In this document: positions 11,735 through 21,701 of the stretch, piece by piece
How positions within the stretch are numbered: position 1 is the first letter of the stretch
Layout: every line of letters begins with the position of its first letter
NCBI GenBank assembly: GCA_050084515.1
Contig: CM114274.1
Span: 14,818,001 to 14,882,000, forward strand
Direction: 5' to 3'
Length of the DNA stretch: 64,000 bases
DNA from: Blasia pusilla
Lineage: Eukaryota; Marchantiophyta; Marchantiopsida; Blasiales
Position numbers and translations under genes: made by a program
The notes under the pieces: generated by a model
Seen by the model: only the letters and a program-made list of their open reading frames with translations
Told to the model about the DNA's origin: nothing
The model's database searches: none

Positions 11735-12047
11735 TGTGGAAAAATTTCTAAAGAAGCATAACTAGTAGGAAACGGCTCTCACACTCACATACCACCATGG
11801 AGAACAAAATTTGCAATGAGAGAATGAGTGGAGGCTGGTCCCCTTCTCAATTATATAGGGTATGTACAAGCAACCCTTACCCTAACCTTAACCATAGTCT
11901 CGAGTTAGACTAACTCTGATTAACTAGCCCTAGTTAAGATAATCACGCTTAACTGACTAACCAAGATTCAGCTTCCCTATTTTGTGTGAGTACCAAATGT
12001 AGCAGTTCAGGTGTTTCATAAGCTTGACTGTAACTCAATCTTCAATA
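11735..12047 (-). repeat. copia-1 3' LTR
   Basis: 313 bp. On the plus strand it begins TGTGGAAAAATTTC and ends CTTCAATA, so on the element strand it runs TA...CA rather than TG...CA. It has about 48 bp that the 5' LTR lacks (a CCCTTACCCTAACC block). Confidence 0.85.
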
Positions 12048-12606
12048 CTCCCCCTCAAGCTCATATAAATATCTATAACTCCTAAATCATTTCTAAACAT
12101 CTCAAACTTATCTCTAGACAATGCCTTTGTAAAGATGTCAGCAATTTGCTGATCTATACCTATATACACAAGAGTAATTTTTTTGGCAAACACTTTCTCT
12201 CTGATAAAATGATAGTGCACCTCAACATGCTTTTTACGAGCATGAAACACATGGTTATTAGCAAGCTTGATGCTACTAATATTGTCTGCATATATTACAC
12301 TAGGTCCTAAGTACTAACACCAATCTTAACAAGTAATCGATGAAGCCACACTGCCTCACATGCTGCATTGGTTGTTGCTATGTACTTAGCCTCTGTTGAA
12401 GATAGAGCAACTAAAGGTTGCTTCTTTGAAGCCCAACTTATAGCTGCGCTTCCCAAAGTAAATGAATAACCAGATGTGGAGTGTCGATCAGACACGCTTC
12501 CTACCCAATCAGCATCTATGAATCCCTGTGATTGAAAACTCGGAGAACGTTCATATTGAAGCCCGAATTGAACAGAGAATTTCACATATGGCATAATCCT
12601 CCTCAC
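12035..12606 (-). pseudogene. copia-1 RNase H
   Basis: Two frames. 12307-12606 has DADWVGSVSDRHSTSGY, SWASKKQPLVALSSTEAKY and ACEAVWL. 12035-12250 has KHVEVHYHFIREKV and ADIFTKALSRDKF. These are the canonical copia RNase H and C-terminal blocks. A stop separates the two frames. Confidence 0.85.
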
Positions 12607-12895
12607 AGCATCAAGGTTTTCGAGGTGCTTGCATAAATTGGCTCACTAAGCCAACAACATAGCTCAAATCTGGCCTAGTTATAGTTAGATAGATCAAACT
12701 TCCAACCATACGCCTGCACATATTAGAATCTACAAGCAACTCTTCTTCATCCACTCTTCGCTTCACACTCTAGTCCAACGGTGTAGAGATTGGCTTACAA
12801 GCTGTCATACCATATTTTGAAAGTATATGAAGAGCATATTGTGGTTGTAGTAACCACATGCTCTCTCTAACCTTGATAAACTCAATACCAAGGAA

Positions 12896-13822
12896 TTACT
12901 TGAGTTCTCTCAAGTCCTTCATATCGAATTCTGTTTGTAACTTCAACTTGACTTGTTGTACCATTTCTTTAGTACTCCCAGTAATCAGATTATCGTCAAC
13001 ATACAGCACAATGAGAATCGTATGATCTTGTCCTCTCAAGACATATAACGAGGAGTCATAATCATATACCCTAAAACCCAACTCTTGTAGGATATATGTA
13101 ATCTTGCTATACCAAGCTCTTAGAGCTTGTTTTAGCCCGTATAGAGCTTTCTTCAACCTGCATACGCGAAATGGAAACTTGGGATGCTCGTATCCAAGTG
13201 GTTGAATCATATATATCTCCTCATATAGATCTCCATTCAAGAAGGCATTCTTGACGTCCATGTCATGTAATCTTCATTTCTTACTTAGTAATCACCATCT
13301 TTCCTAGTCAATATCATATTATTGAGCATAGTCCTTGGCTATCAATCTCGCTTTGTATATGTTAATTGTACCATCTTGATTGCGCTTGATTTTGTAAACA
13401 CATTTGCAACCAATAGCTTCCTTAACAAAAGGTATATTAACCAGCTCCCATGTCTGTTGATGTCTTAATGCAACAAGTTCTTCCTCCATAGCTTCAATCC
13501 ATTCGACCTTACTTGCAGCTTCTTCAAAATAACTCGGCTCCTGGTCTTGAAGGATAGTCATCATATGTGCATGATGTGTCGCAAGAAAACTTTCATTTAT
13601 GAATCTATGAACTGGATGTGTAACTCTACTTAATCTACGAAGTTGTTGTTCAGAGGTAGATGCCTTTGACACTTGACTCAAGCTCTTACTAGTGTCAACA
13701 GACTGAATACGTACTCTTCCCGTCCATGGACTCACAGATTTAACTAACAAATCTATGACCTCCATTAATCCTACACTAGTACTTGGAGAATTTGAAGGCA
13801 ATATCTGTTGATTTACAGTCAT
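12896..13822 (-). pseudogene. copia-1 reverse transcriptase
   Basis: 13319-13822 contains the start of RT (WIEAMEEELVALRHQQTWELV, then CKCVYKIKRNQDG). 12896-13261 contains [25 protein letters not shown] and the catalytic YVDD box. The stretch 13262-13318 between them is frameshifted or deleted, so no functional RT is encoded. Confidence 0.9.
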
Positions 13823-13883
13823 ATTCTCCCCCTCAATAAATAATTTAGAGCTGGAATAGGCTCAGATGGAGCATACCATGACT

Positions 13884-14680
13884 TTAGTTCATCAAAGACA
13901 ACATCGCAACTAATAATAAGCTCCTAGAGGATGGAATGTAGCACTTATATCCCTTAGTTCCATCAGCGTAGCCAATGAATATATATCTTTCAGATTTGGG
14001 GTCTAATTTTTGACGTCTTTCAGAAGGAACATGAGCATAACAAATACAACCAAATACTTTCACGAAGGAAAAATCAAGCTTACTTCTTGTGAAGACTTGG
14101 AATGAGGTCTTATCATGAACTCCTGCAGTTGGAGTTTGGTTGATTAAGAAGACTGCATATGCTACAGCCTCTACCCAATACACCTTAGGCATGTTCTTCT
14201 CATTCGGCATAGCTCGTCCCCCTTCAGCAATATGTCGATTCTTCCTCTCAATCACTCCATTTTGTTATGGAGTGTAACGGTAAGTCACTTGACGTTGGAT
14301 GCCATTCTGACGTAAATAATTATCAAACTATGTTGAAAGATACTCTTCTCCTCCATCACAATGCAATTTTAGAATGTGTTTACCAGTCTGCTTCTCTGCT
14401 AGAACTCTGAATTTTTAGAACACTCAAAATACCTCTGACTTGGCTTTCATAAAGTATACTCATATATACCTAGAGAAGTCATTAATAAATGAAACAAAGT
14501 ACTGGCAACCACTAAGGCTATGTTGTGATGTTTTCTACACATCACTGTGGATCTACTCCAATATCTTGGATGCTCTTTTATCTTGCTTTGGAAAAGAAAA
14601 TCTAGCTTGTTTTCCAAATGGCAAGGAGGACATTCCTCTAACGTAGCAGGACTTGCTAATTTAGGAAGTCCTATTACCAT
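13884..14680 (-). pseudogene. copia-1 integrase and GAG-pre-integrase region
   Basis: 14447-14680 carries the pre-integrase CPPCHLENK zinc half-motif. 13884-14255 carries ERKNRHI, FLINQTPT, VFGCICYAHVP and the FIGYADGTKGYKCY C-terminal block. The catalytic core between them is broken by stops. Confidence 0.8.
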
Positions 14681-14926
14681 ATTAGATGATGAAATACTTT
14701 GTCATCTTTGAAGATTCATATGTCCAATTCTCTTATGCCACACATTTAGATCTGTGACTTATTGGCCGGTTTAACCATACATTGTTGTTTGAATCTTTGG
14801 CATAGAAACATCTAATTTGAAAATTCTTCCAGATCTAGTTCCTTTGGCTATCGTAGTGTGGTCATCCATTATTTCAATGAAACAACCATCGATGTTAAAC
14901 TTCACTTGATAACCTTGCTCTACTAT

Positions 14927-15150
14927 CTATTCTACATAGATCAAGTTTCTTGTAATGGTAGGAACATAGAGAATATTTCCAAGAGCACAAAGACCATTTG
15001 ATGCTATTGAAACTTTATCGGTATGCGTGATATGATGTTCAGTGCCATCACTTGTGAGCACAATTGTAGGATCTTTCACCGGCTCCAAACTACTGAACCA
15101 TTTAGCTTGTAAGGTCATATGATTTGATGCATAAGAGTCAATGTATCAAT
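14927..15150 (-). pseudogene. copia-1 aspartic protease remnant
   Basis: The conserved protease stretch (SDGTEHHITH, then LCALGNILYVPTITRNLI) follows a degenerate active-site block that reads DSYAS where DSGAS is expected. The catalytic Gly is therefore lost, and a stop lies just upstream. Confidence 0.65.
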
Positions 15151-15309
15151 CTGTTGTCGAGTCTTTCTCAACCATTGCTCCCATATGATGAATTATGACC
15201 AAAAGATGCTCTGTTTATGAATGTTGTTGTTCTTGGTATTGCCCTTGGTGGTGTTGCTCCACATAGTTTTGTTGTTATAAGACTCATGTTCTCATATCCG
15301 CCTTCTTCT

Positions 15310-15658
15310 TAAAGCAAATCTTTGCATAGTGATCCTTTATCCCACAATAATTGCAAGATTTTTGGACCCTCTGCTGCTGACCTTGACCCCAACGGTTTCC
15401 ATTATTACCACCTTATAATTGTGTTTAGTACTGGTTCGTAGTTGATTGAGTGACGTTATATTGAGTGTCTCTTCCTCCATATGCTTGATATCCACCACGA
15501 CCACGGAAGCTTTTGCCATGACTCTTGCCTCTCTTTGATCCATAACTTGCAAATAGCCCACTCTCTTGAAGACTAGACGAGCTATCGCTGCCTACTAGAC
15601 GCATCTCTTCACTAATTAACAATGGGACTAATTGTTGAAAGGTTGGATACTTCTCTCT

Positions 15659-15755
<97 letters not shown>

Positions 15756-15900
15756 CAAAGGACTTGTAACCCCTTGGAAGGCCTTGAAGAGTGAACAAAA
15801 TTAGATCATCATCTTCTATTGTCATTCCAATGTTATTCAGATGATGAAGAATATGTTTGATAATCAAAATATAATCCTTCATACTCTGCAATCATTTCCT
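15310..15900 (-). pseudogene. copia-1 gag remnant
   Basis: 15658-15891 has the gag block [17 protein letters not shown], which then runs into a (CT)n-encoded Leu-Ser run. 15425-15661 resumes with LISEEMRL and a Gly/Arg-rich tail. A zinc knuckle of C-x2-C-x4-H-x4-C form (CNYCGIKDHYAKIC) lies at about 15310-15355. The microsatellite at 15662-15752 sits inside the coding region. Confidence 0.75.
15662..15752 (+). repeat. (AG)n microsatellite, 91 bp
   Basis: About 45 uninterrupted AG units inside the copia-1 gag remnant. On the element strand it encodes alternating Leu and Ser. Confidence 0.98.
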
Positions 15901-16759
15901 CACTTTGTTCAATTATTGTTTTAATTGAAGCTTTCAACCTTTGTAGATGTATGGAATAGCTTTTCCAATGCATCCTAGGCCTCCTTCGGAATATTAACAT
16001 CTTCAATGTGACCTATCATTGGCAAACTGATCATTATTGAAATGTAGTGGATTACTTGCCTTGCGCGTTTGTTTTAGGTGCGAATATTCAAGTCTGTTGA
16101 GTCACCTTCTAGTTGGGCCTCATCACCTGTAACAAGCTCCTATAGTTCTTAATCTATAAGAAATTTTTTCATGCGAAACTTCGAGACATTGTAATTATGC
16201 TTATCTAGCTTCTCGCTTGTGATTACTGTTGAGGAATACTCCACGACCAACGATTCCACTCACAAAAACGTAATTTTAGGCTCTTCACTACTCTAATTGA
16301 AGCATACACCACTCCTACATAGAAATCGACTTGAAATTTGCCAAAATTGATGAACTCTATGAAAGAACTAGTCAAAATTGGCCTATAGAGAGCAAACTAC
16401 ACAAATTTTCTTCACTAATTGCACTTTCCTACACTAAAATTGCTACTGCATGAGCTTTAAATCTCATAATTGAGCGATTGTGGATGTATTAGAAAGCTCT
16501 CAAAAAGCTCTACAACACGGCTTGAACAAGAATTTGGTAATATTCTAGCCGCTGCGGACCCAGATGGCTAAATCGACCGGGAAAGCCCTAAAAAATGCCT
16601 CCAAAGTTGTATCACCGTCAAAGCTCCACATGAAATTTGCACCCATTAAACTCGAAGGAAATTCTCTTCTCCCAAACTAAAATTGTGCCTTCTCTTTCCT
16701 CTCTTCTCTCCTCAAACATCAAGAATTTCAAGTGATGTTCTCTTATTGCTCTGATACTA

Positions 16760-17024
16760 TGTGGAAAAATTGCTAAAGAAGCATAACTGGCGGGAAATGA
16801 CTCTCACACTCACACACCACCATGGAGAATGAAATTCGCAATGAGAGAATGAGTGGAGATTGGTCCCCTTCTCAATTATATAGGATATGTACAAGAAACC
16901 CTAATCCTAGTTAAGATAATCGCGCTTAACTGACTAACCAAGATTAAAGTTCCCTACTTCTTGTAAGTATCAAATATAGCAGTTCAGGTGTTTCATGAGC
17001 TTGATTGTAACTCAATCTTCAATA
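16760..17024 (-). repeat. copia-1 5' LTR
   Basis: 265 bp, colinear with the LTR at 11735-12047 apart from one internal deletion of about 48 bp and scattered substitutions. Its ends are identical, including the atypical TA start on the element strand. Confidence 0.85.
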
Positions 17025-17690
17025 GTACTTCCCTATTTTGAGAGGTCAAATGTGATTTGCTCTTAGGATGTGACCTACGAGTGTAAGTCACCCTTCCCTT
17101 TATGAGGAGTAGCAACCTTCAAGAGGTTGACCTTCCTAGCCATATATGGCTCCACTTGGACCTATAGGGTTGAGGGTTAGTTGGTAGTTAGTTTCATGGG
17201 GGGACTACATGTGTAGTTGTTAAGTCTTTAGTGAGCTGTTGAGAGGAGGTGACTTGGGAGTATAGATCATCTATGGGGATGCCAAGGGTATACCTGGGAG
17301 AAAGCTCATTTGAAGCTCATCGTCCTTAGGATCAGACCTGTGTTAGGATCCGTGATACAATGGAGCTTGCATATATTGAGCTTGGATTCTCTCTTGAAGA
17401 GTGGGCTAGGATTGATCGAAGATCACACACATTTTGGGAGTTCTTTGTACACTTTCTCCCACTATTACAATAGTGTGTATCTAATTCATGGATATGACTT
17501 TTTAGATGAAGCATGGTTGATTTCAGATTTCATCAGAGTCTACAATTCAACTTTATATCCTAAGGAAGATGCTCACTAGTTCTCAATAGTAGGGAAAATG
17601 GGACTCAAATTATGGTGTAGAGCACAAATGAGGTGTCGTGGGTTTGCAAGAATTGCAAGCTAGTGTATCCTGAGCATGTGGGAGGACATG
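17025..17690 (+). repeat. Repeat R copy 2, right part
   Basis: Continues R after copia element 1, starting with the second GTACT at 17025-17029. It aligns over about 650 bp with 7180-7890. Shared runs include GTAAGTCACCCTTCC, GAGTGGGCTAGGATTGATC and CTAAGGAAGATG. The two copies differ by many substitutions and indels. Confidence 0.75.
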
Positions 17691-17699
17691 GGGCATAGA

Positions 17700-18077
17700 A
17701 TTGCATGTGTGTGCATGACATCCGATGTATGTTGGCAGCGATGTGTATTCGCACGACATATGCCGCAATGCATATATAAGATAGATTCAACTCTGAATTT
17801 AGTAGCCAATGTGCTAACATATAATATGTCTTTCAAATTGGCTTTCTCAAAGAGTGTTCAATTCATTCTATCATCAATTTTTCTCTCGACAATGCTTTGA
17901 CATGCATAGTTCTCCACCATCACTTTGTAGAATTTTAATCTTAGCGTAAGTTTTATCCCCAACCATTTTTAGAAAGCTTTTAAAGTGCTTGAGTACTTCA
18001 TTTTTCTCCTTTGAAATACATCTCCTTATCCATGGTGAGAAGATTTCCAATTTCCATGTTGAGGGCGGGAAAACCAT
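17700..18077 (-). pseudogene. copia-2 integrase core fragment
   Basis: The frame 17874-18077 reads HFKSFLKMV, then KIKILQSDGGE, which is the catalytic Asp region of retroviral-type integrase. A stop-interrupted continuation reaches about 17700, where the copy of repeat R begins. Confidence 0.55.
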
Positions 18078-18090
18078 TTGCTTTTAGAGT

Positions 18091-19336
18091 TCCTAGTGCA
18101 TGCTATGTGCATTCCTAACCAAATTCACCAATTCTAGAATTGTAATCGAAACCTCCTCGGATTTTGGTAGGTTCCCTAGAAGAACCGCCTCTTTCTCTTC
18201 TTATTTATTGTCATAGAGAAGAAGATATATTGTAATCTTCCTTCAACATCATCCCCTACAGTTGATATGGAAGCATCAATTGCTTTGCAAGATCCCTTAC
18301 TTCAAAGTGATGCCTTAGGAACGCCCATATTTGGCTCTTGGAGGGAAATAAGTTGGTGCATATGTTCACCATGGCGTCCTACTCCCATTCGTTTGTATTT
18401 TTGGCAGTGGTGCTTCTCTGCAAGGATTTCCACCGAATCTGTGAGTTTTTCAAGAGACATAAATAACATGAGTGTTCGGACCAAAACCTTTTGGAGAAAC
18501 TGCGTCTCAAATCTGTAAGCAGTGTCACACTCCGTTGTGTGACAGTGTGTCACAGACCTTCAATCTACAGTCTTTGGCAGTGTATTTGCCACACTAGAGT
18601 GATGTAACTCTAAGGTCACACTAAGGTCTGCTACACCATGAAAGTATATCCGAAATTTATACACACGACCGATGAAGACATGTAACAATATCGACCAAAG
18701 ATCCACACACATACTATAGTGGCTACGTTCAAGATGCTTATTTATGGTCTTTGAAGGTAACTTCCAACCATGTCTTCTCCCCCCGACTCTGGAGAACGGG
18801 ATTCAATCAATGGAGATTAATCCACTACTCATGACTGCGGCTAGCAGTCAAACAAACCTGTAAATGGCGGGGACCGTGAGTGGTCGAGCTTACCGCTGAG
18901 CGCAGGCCGAATCGCTGATCGCCAGAAGTTCATATCGAGCAAGCAATCCAGCAGTAGGAATTGTACAAGGATTGGAGCGAATGTAGAAAAGAAAAAAAAG
19001 TAGCGGCCTTTATTTCTGATGATAAGGTCGAACTTACATAGACGATTGTAGTGTTCGCTTCGGTTTCAATCACTGTGACTCGGAGCTCGAATGCGCTTAC
19101 TATTGTAAGTCCTTCCAAGCTTAAATCTAGCTAAGTAAGTCTGATGACATTGCCGTCGCAGAGTAGCACGAAACCTGAGTAGAGTTGATTGGAAACCAAA
19201 ACTCAGTCCGGACGATCGAACTCCGGACAGCAGCAGTCCGGAGAAAGTAATATTCGACCTATTAGCACACTAGACTCACTTATGGAGCTCATACATTTGT
19301 AAACCCTCCAGCACAGAGTGATTCGGAATTGGTCAG
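18091..19336. other. Intergenic, downstream of the sHSP gene
   Basis: Frames on both strands at 18267-18553 overlap and match nothing I know. At 18522-18545 a TGTCACAC...GTGTGACA inverted repeat can form a short hairpin. The rest should include the 3' UTR of the minus-strand sHSP gene. Confidence 0.4.
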
Positions 19337-19946
19337 TCATGCGATTTCAATGCTGCGAACTTGACGTTCAGCTTTCGGTGCCTTCGGAACCGTCACAGTC
19401 AGGACTCCATTCTCCACCTTAGCGCTGATTTCAGTCGCCTTCACATCGCTCGGTAGTTTGAACTGTCTCAGGAAGCGACCATGAGATCGCTCGACTCGAT
19501 GCCAAGTATCGGTCTTCTTCTCTTCCTCTTTAGTGCGCTCACCACTTATGTGGAGCACTCCGTCGTCTTGCAATTGTACCTTCACATCCTCTTTCTTCAA
19601 TCCTGCATGCACCCACGGCCACCAACATACTTCAGCGAGCAATTCCGCAACAGTTATAACATATGAGAGAGAGTACTACTGCGTAGTTCCGGTGAGGTTG
19701 AATATGAAAAACAAGTATCGAAGCATCTTAGTTACCAGGTAGATCAGCTTTGAAGATGTGAGCATCGTCAGTTTCGAGCCAATCCACTCGCGTGCCTGCA
19801 ATGGCATGCGCATCTCGAGCGAAGGAGCGAGCAGAAGACGGCAGCAAGTCCATGGACTCGAAAGGATCCCAAATGCTTCCCAATGTGAGAGATGGGAAAG
19901 TATCCCAAATGCTACCAAATCGAGCTCCTGCGGGGGTGAGGGCCAT
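19337..19946 (-). CDS. Class I cytosolic small heat-shock protein (HSP20)
   Basis: An ATP-independent holdase chaperone that forms oligomers and binds unfolding proteins in the cytosol. Exon 1 is 19736-19946, the intron 19603-19735 (133 bp, GTAACT...GCAG, phase 1), and exon 2 19337-19602. The product is 158 residues, normal for class I. The N-terminal arm carries SIWDPF-type motifs twice. The alpha-crystallin domain runs from [18 protein letters not shown] (about residue 53) through ISGER and [12 protein letters not shown] to [11 protein letters not shown]. The C-terminal SIEI provides the I-x-I anchor and ends in Ala instead of the common Ser-Gly. The start at 19946 is the first ATG of an arm matching class I proteins. 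A TATA box and heat-shock elements lie upstream. The family call is secure; the subclass rests on the N-terminal motifs. Confidence 0.93.
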
Positions 19947-20079
19947 TGTGTCGAAATGTCCACGATCGAGCCTTCTTCAATATGAAGGACTACCACACCA
20001 AGATGATTGTGATCACGGTCTGAAGAGATGCGTGAGTGAAAGCTTGTTTCTGATGGCTGGAGGAGGTGGGAGAGAAGGG

Positions 20080-20087
20080 TTTATAAA
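20080..20087 (-). promoter_or_regulatory. TATA box of the sHSP gene
   Basis: TTTATAAA read on the minus strand, 134 bp upstream of the ATG. This leaves room for a 5' UTR of about 100 nt. It stands alone in a C-rich stretch. Confidence 0.65.
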
Positions 20088-20138
20088 GGGGGGGATCAAG
20101 GCTCGTCCCTTACTTCCACAGCAGTCCGGATTCATGTG

Positions 20139-20146
20139 GAACTTTC
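20139..20146 (-). promoter_or_regulatory. Partial heat-shock element
   Basis: GAACTTTC contains two adjacent inverted nGAAn units, about 55 bp upstream of the TATA box. On its own it is a weak site, but it sits in the expected position. Confidence 0.45.
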
Positions 20147-20252
20147 AGTCACAAGCAGTGACACACAGATGTGTCCGAAAGATCTGGACAATCTTCACGT
20201 GCGGTCGCTGAGCTTTGCGGCACTGTGCTTGCTTGCTCGGTGCTGCTGTCAC

Positions 20253-20265
20253 GAACTTTCTAGAA
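20253..20265 (-). promoter_or_regulatory. Perfect three-unit heat-shock element
   Basis: TTCTAGAAAGTTC on the minus strand is a perfect TTCnnGAAnnTTC heat-shock factor site, about 170 bp upstream of the TATA box and 310 bp upstream of the ATG. Confidence 0.75.
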
Positions 20266-20920
20266 GCAACTTGAAAATGGTCGTCCGTTGGTTCATGTCA
20301 TTCTCTCCGTACGGTCTAAAGCTTTCGGAATTGTGCCAACCAAGGACAGGTCATCTGGAAGATCTAGGTAAATGTGGAACAATGGAGGCTCCATGGAGAG
20401 CTCGTATGGAAGCGATCCTGATGAGAAAGTGGACATCGATGGATTTGTGTGGAAATTGGAAATTCATATCAATGCGCACCCGACAAATTAAGAACGTTTT
20501 CTTTTCCTGTTTCTATACTCTTTTCCTATTTCCAAAATGCTCATGGTTTCTGATTGTCGCCGGAGGTTCCCAGATTTGACATTGAGATCGATGAAACATT
20601 TTATCTATATACATGGAATCGTCCATCGATCCCTCTTCGGACCGTATCGATGTCTAGATCGCGCGCACTTTGCCACCTTCAACAATTCCTGCCAATTACA
20701 TCGAGCCTCTAACAGCTGATTCCCACAGTGACGATCGATCGCACTGCAATGTAAGTCTACTGAATCTCCCGTCTGACAATTCCAGAAACCACCAGAGTCT
20801 TCAATGCCAACTGTTACAGAAGAAAGGTCCGGCCGAGCATTCATTGATTCTTGCATGTACGCCAGTTCGTGAGCTATGGGGCGCCGTGCTAGCAATCATC
20901 CAGCGCTCTCGGCTTCGCCT
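20266..20920. other. Intergenic
   Basis: Open frames on both strands overlap and match no family. Nothing else seen. Confidence 0.4.
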
Positions 20921-21645
20921 CTAAAGATCAAATCTGAACGATGCTGCCACGGAGAAAGCTGTCATTACTAAACCTTTAACATTCCCGTAATTACTCGGCG
21001 ACAGGCCAGCAAGTTCAAAAAATGACAAGGAATTCGAGTTTCAAATGTGAGATTATGATCATTCATTCAATTACCCGATAGTCCCACGCGTTCAACCTTT
21101 CTCCGGACAAGGAATTCAAGTTTCAGAACTGATTTGGCAGCCTTCCTTCTTCCCTCAACCAAAACCCTACTTCAACGACCTGCGAAAGAAAACCTCCGGA
21201 CAACTTCTTCTTCGCCATCGCGCTGAAACCTGACCGAGACACCTAGAAGAGCACTGAAGAAGATAAGACAACCTGGAAGCGAAGAAGTGCACAGAATATG
21301 GCCTATACAGGTCTAAAGATCAAATCTGAACGATCCTGTCATTACTAAACCTTTAAACCTGTGACAGGCCCAAGTTCAAAAATGACAAGGAATTAGTTTA
21401 GATCATTCATTCAATTACCCGATAGACGCTTTCTCCGGACAAGGAACAAGTTTCAGAACTGATTTGGAGCCTTCCTTCTTCCCTCAACCAAAACCCTACT
21501 TCAACGACCTGCGAAAGAAAACCTCCGGACAACTTCTTCTTCGCCATCGCGCTGAAACCTGACCGAGACACCTAGAAGAGCACTGAAGAAGATAAGACAA
21601 TCTGGAAGCGAAGAAGTGCACAGCATATGGCCTATACAGGTCTCG
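20921..21645. repeat. Tandem duplication ending inside a tRNA gene
   Basis: Unit 1 is 20921-21312 and unit 2 is 21313-21645. Their 3' 200 bp are nearly identical (for example CGAAAGAAAACCTCCGGAC). In the 5' part unit 2 differs by several short deletions. Unit 1 ends with the last 15 bp of the tRNA-Ile gene (21299-21313), so the breakpoint lay within the tRNA gene. Confidence 0.9.
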
Positions 21646-21701
21646 AACCTGTGACCTTCGCGTTATTAGCACGACGCTCTAACCAACTGAGCTAATAGGC
21701 C
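21629..21701 (-). tRNA. tRNA-Ile (anticodon AAU)
   Basis: A 73-nt cloverleaf on the minus strand. The acceptor stem is GGCCTAT/ATAGGCC, the D-arm GCTCAGTTGGTTAGAGC, and the anticodon loop CTAATAA (AAT). The T-arm is ACAGG-TTCGAGA-CCTGT. The A-box TAGCTCAGTTGG and B-box GGTTCGAGACC are intact. There is no intron. No T-run terminator follows closely; the nearest TTTT I see is about 100 nt downstream. Confidence 0.97.

Larger units (their letters stand above)
11735..17024 (-). mobile_element. Ty1/copia retrotransposon 1, full-length but decayed
   Basis: A complete 5.3-kb LTR element on the minus strand with target-site duplication GTACT (11730-11734 and 17025-17029). The LTRs are 11735-12047 (3') and 16760-17024 (5'). 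The PBS TAGTATCAGAGC (16748-16759, minus) is complementary to initiator tRNA-Met with one mismatch. A polypurine tract (GAGGGGGAG, minus) abuts the 3' LTR at 12048-12060. Domains run gag, protease, integrase, RT, RNase H, which is the copia order. Many stops and frameshifts show it is inactive. It sits inside repeat R, which sits inside copia 2. Confidence 0.9.
10500..18090 (-). mobile_element. Decayed Ty1/copia element 2, split by later insertions
   Basis: The fragments are colinear on the minus strand. Integrase core is at 17700-18077, the integrase C-terminal GKxY-type region at 11253-11660, and reverse transcriptase at 10620-11060. The 6 kb between the integrase pieces is a copy of repeat R that is itself interrupted by copia element 1. 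LTRs were not identified. All frames contain stops. Confidence 0.6.

Noticed and set aside
15622-15891. Leu-Ser and Arg-Glu repeat proteins
   Set aside because: Translations of the AG microsatellite within a dead gag.
18267-18553. Two 83-codon frames on opposite strands
   Set aside because: They overlap each other and resemble no family; at most one could be real, and neither is supported.
20136-20579. 147-codon plus-strand frame
   Set aside because: It overlaps the sHSP promoter elements and has no recognisable domain.
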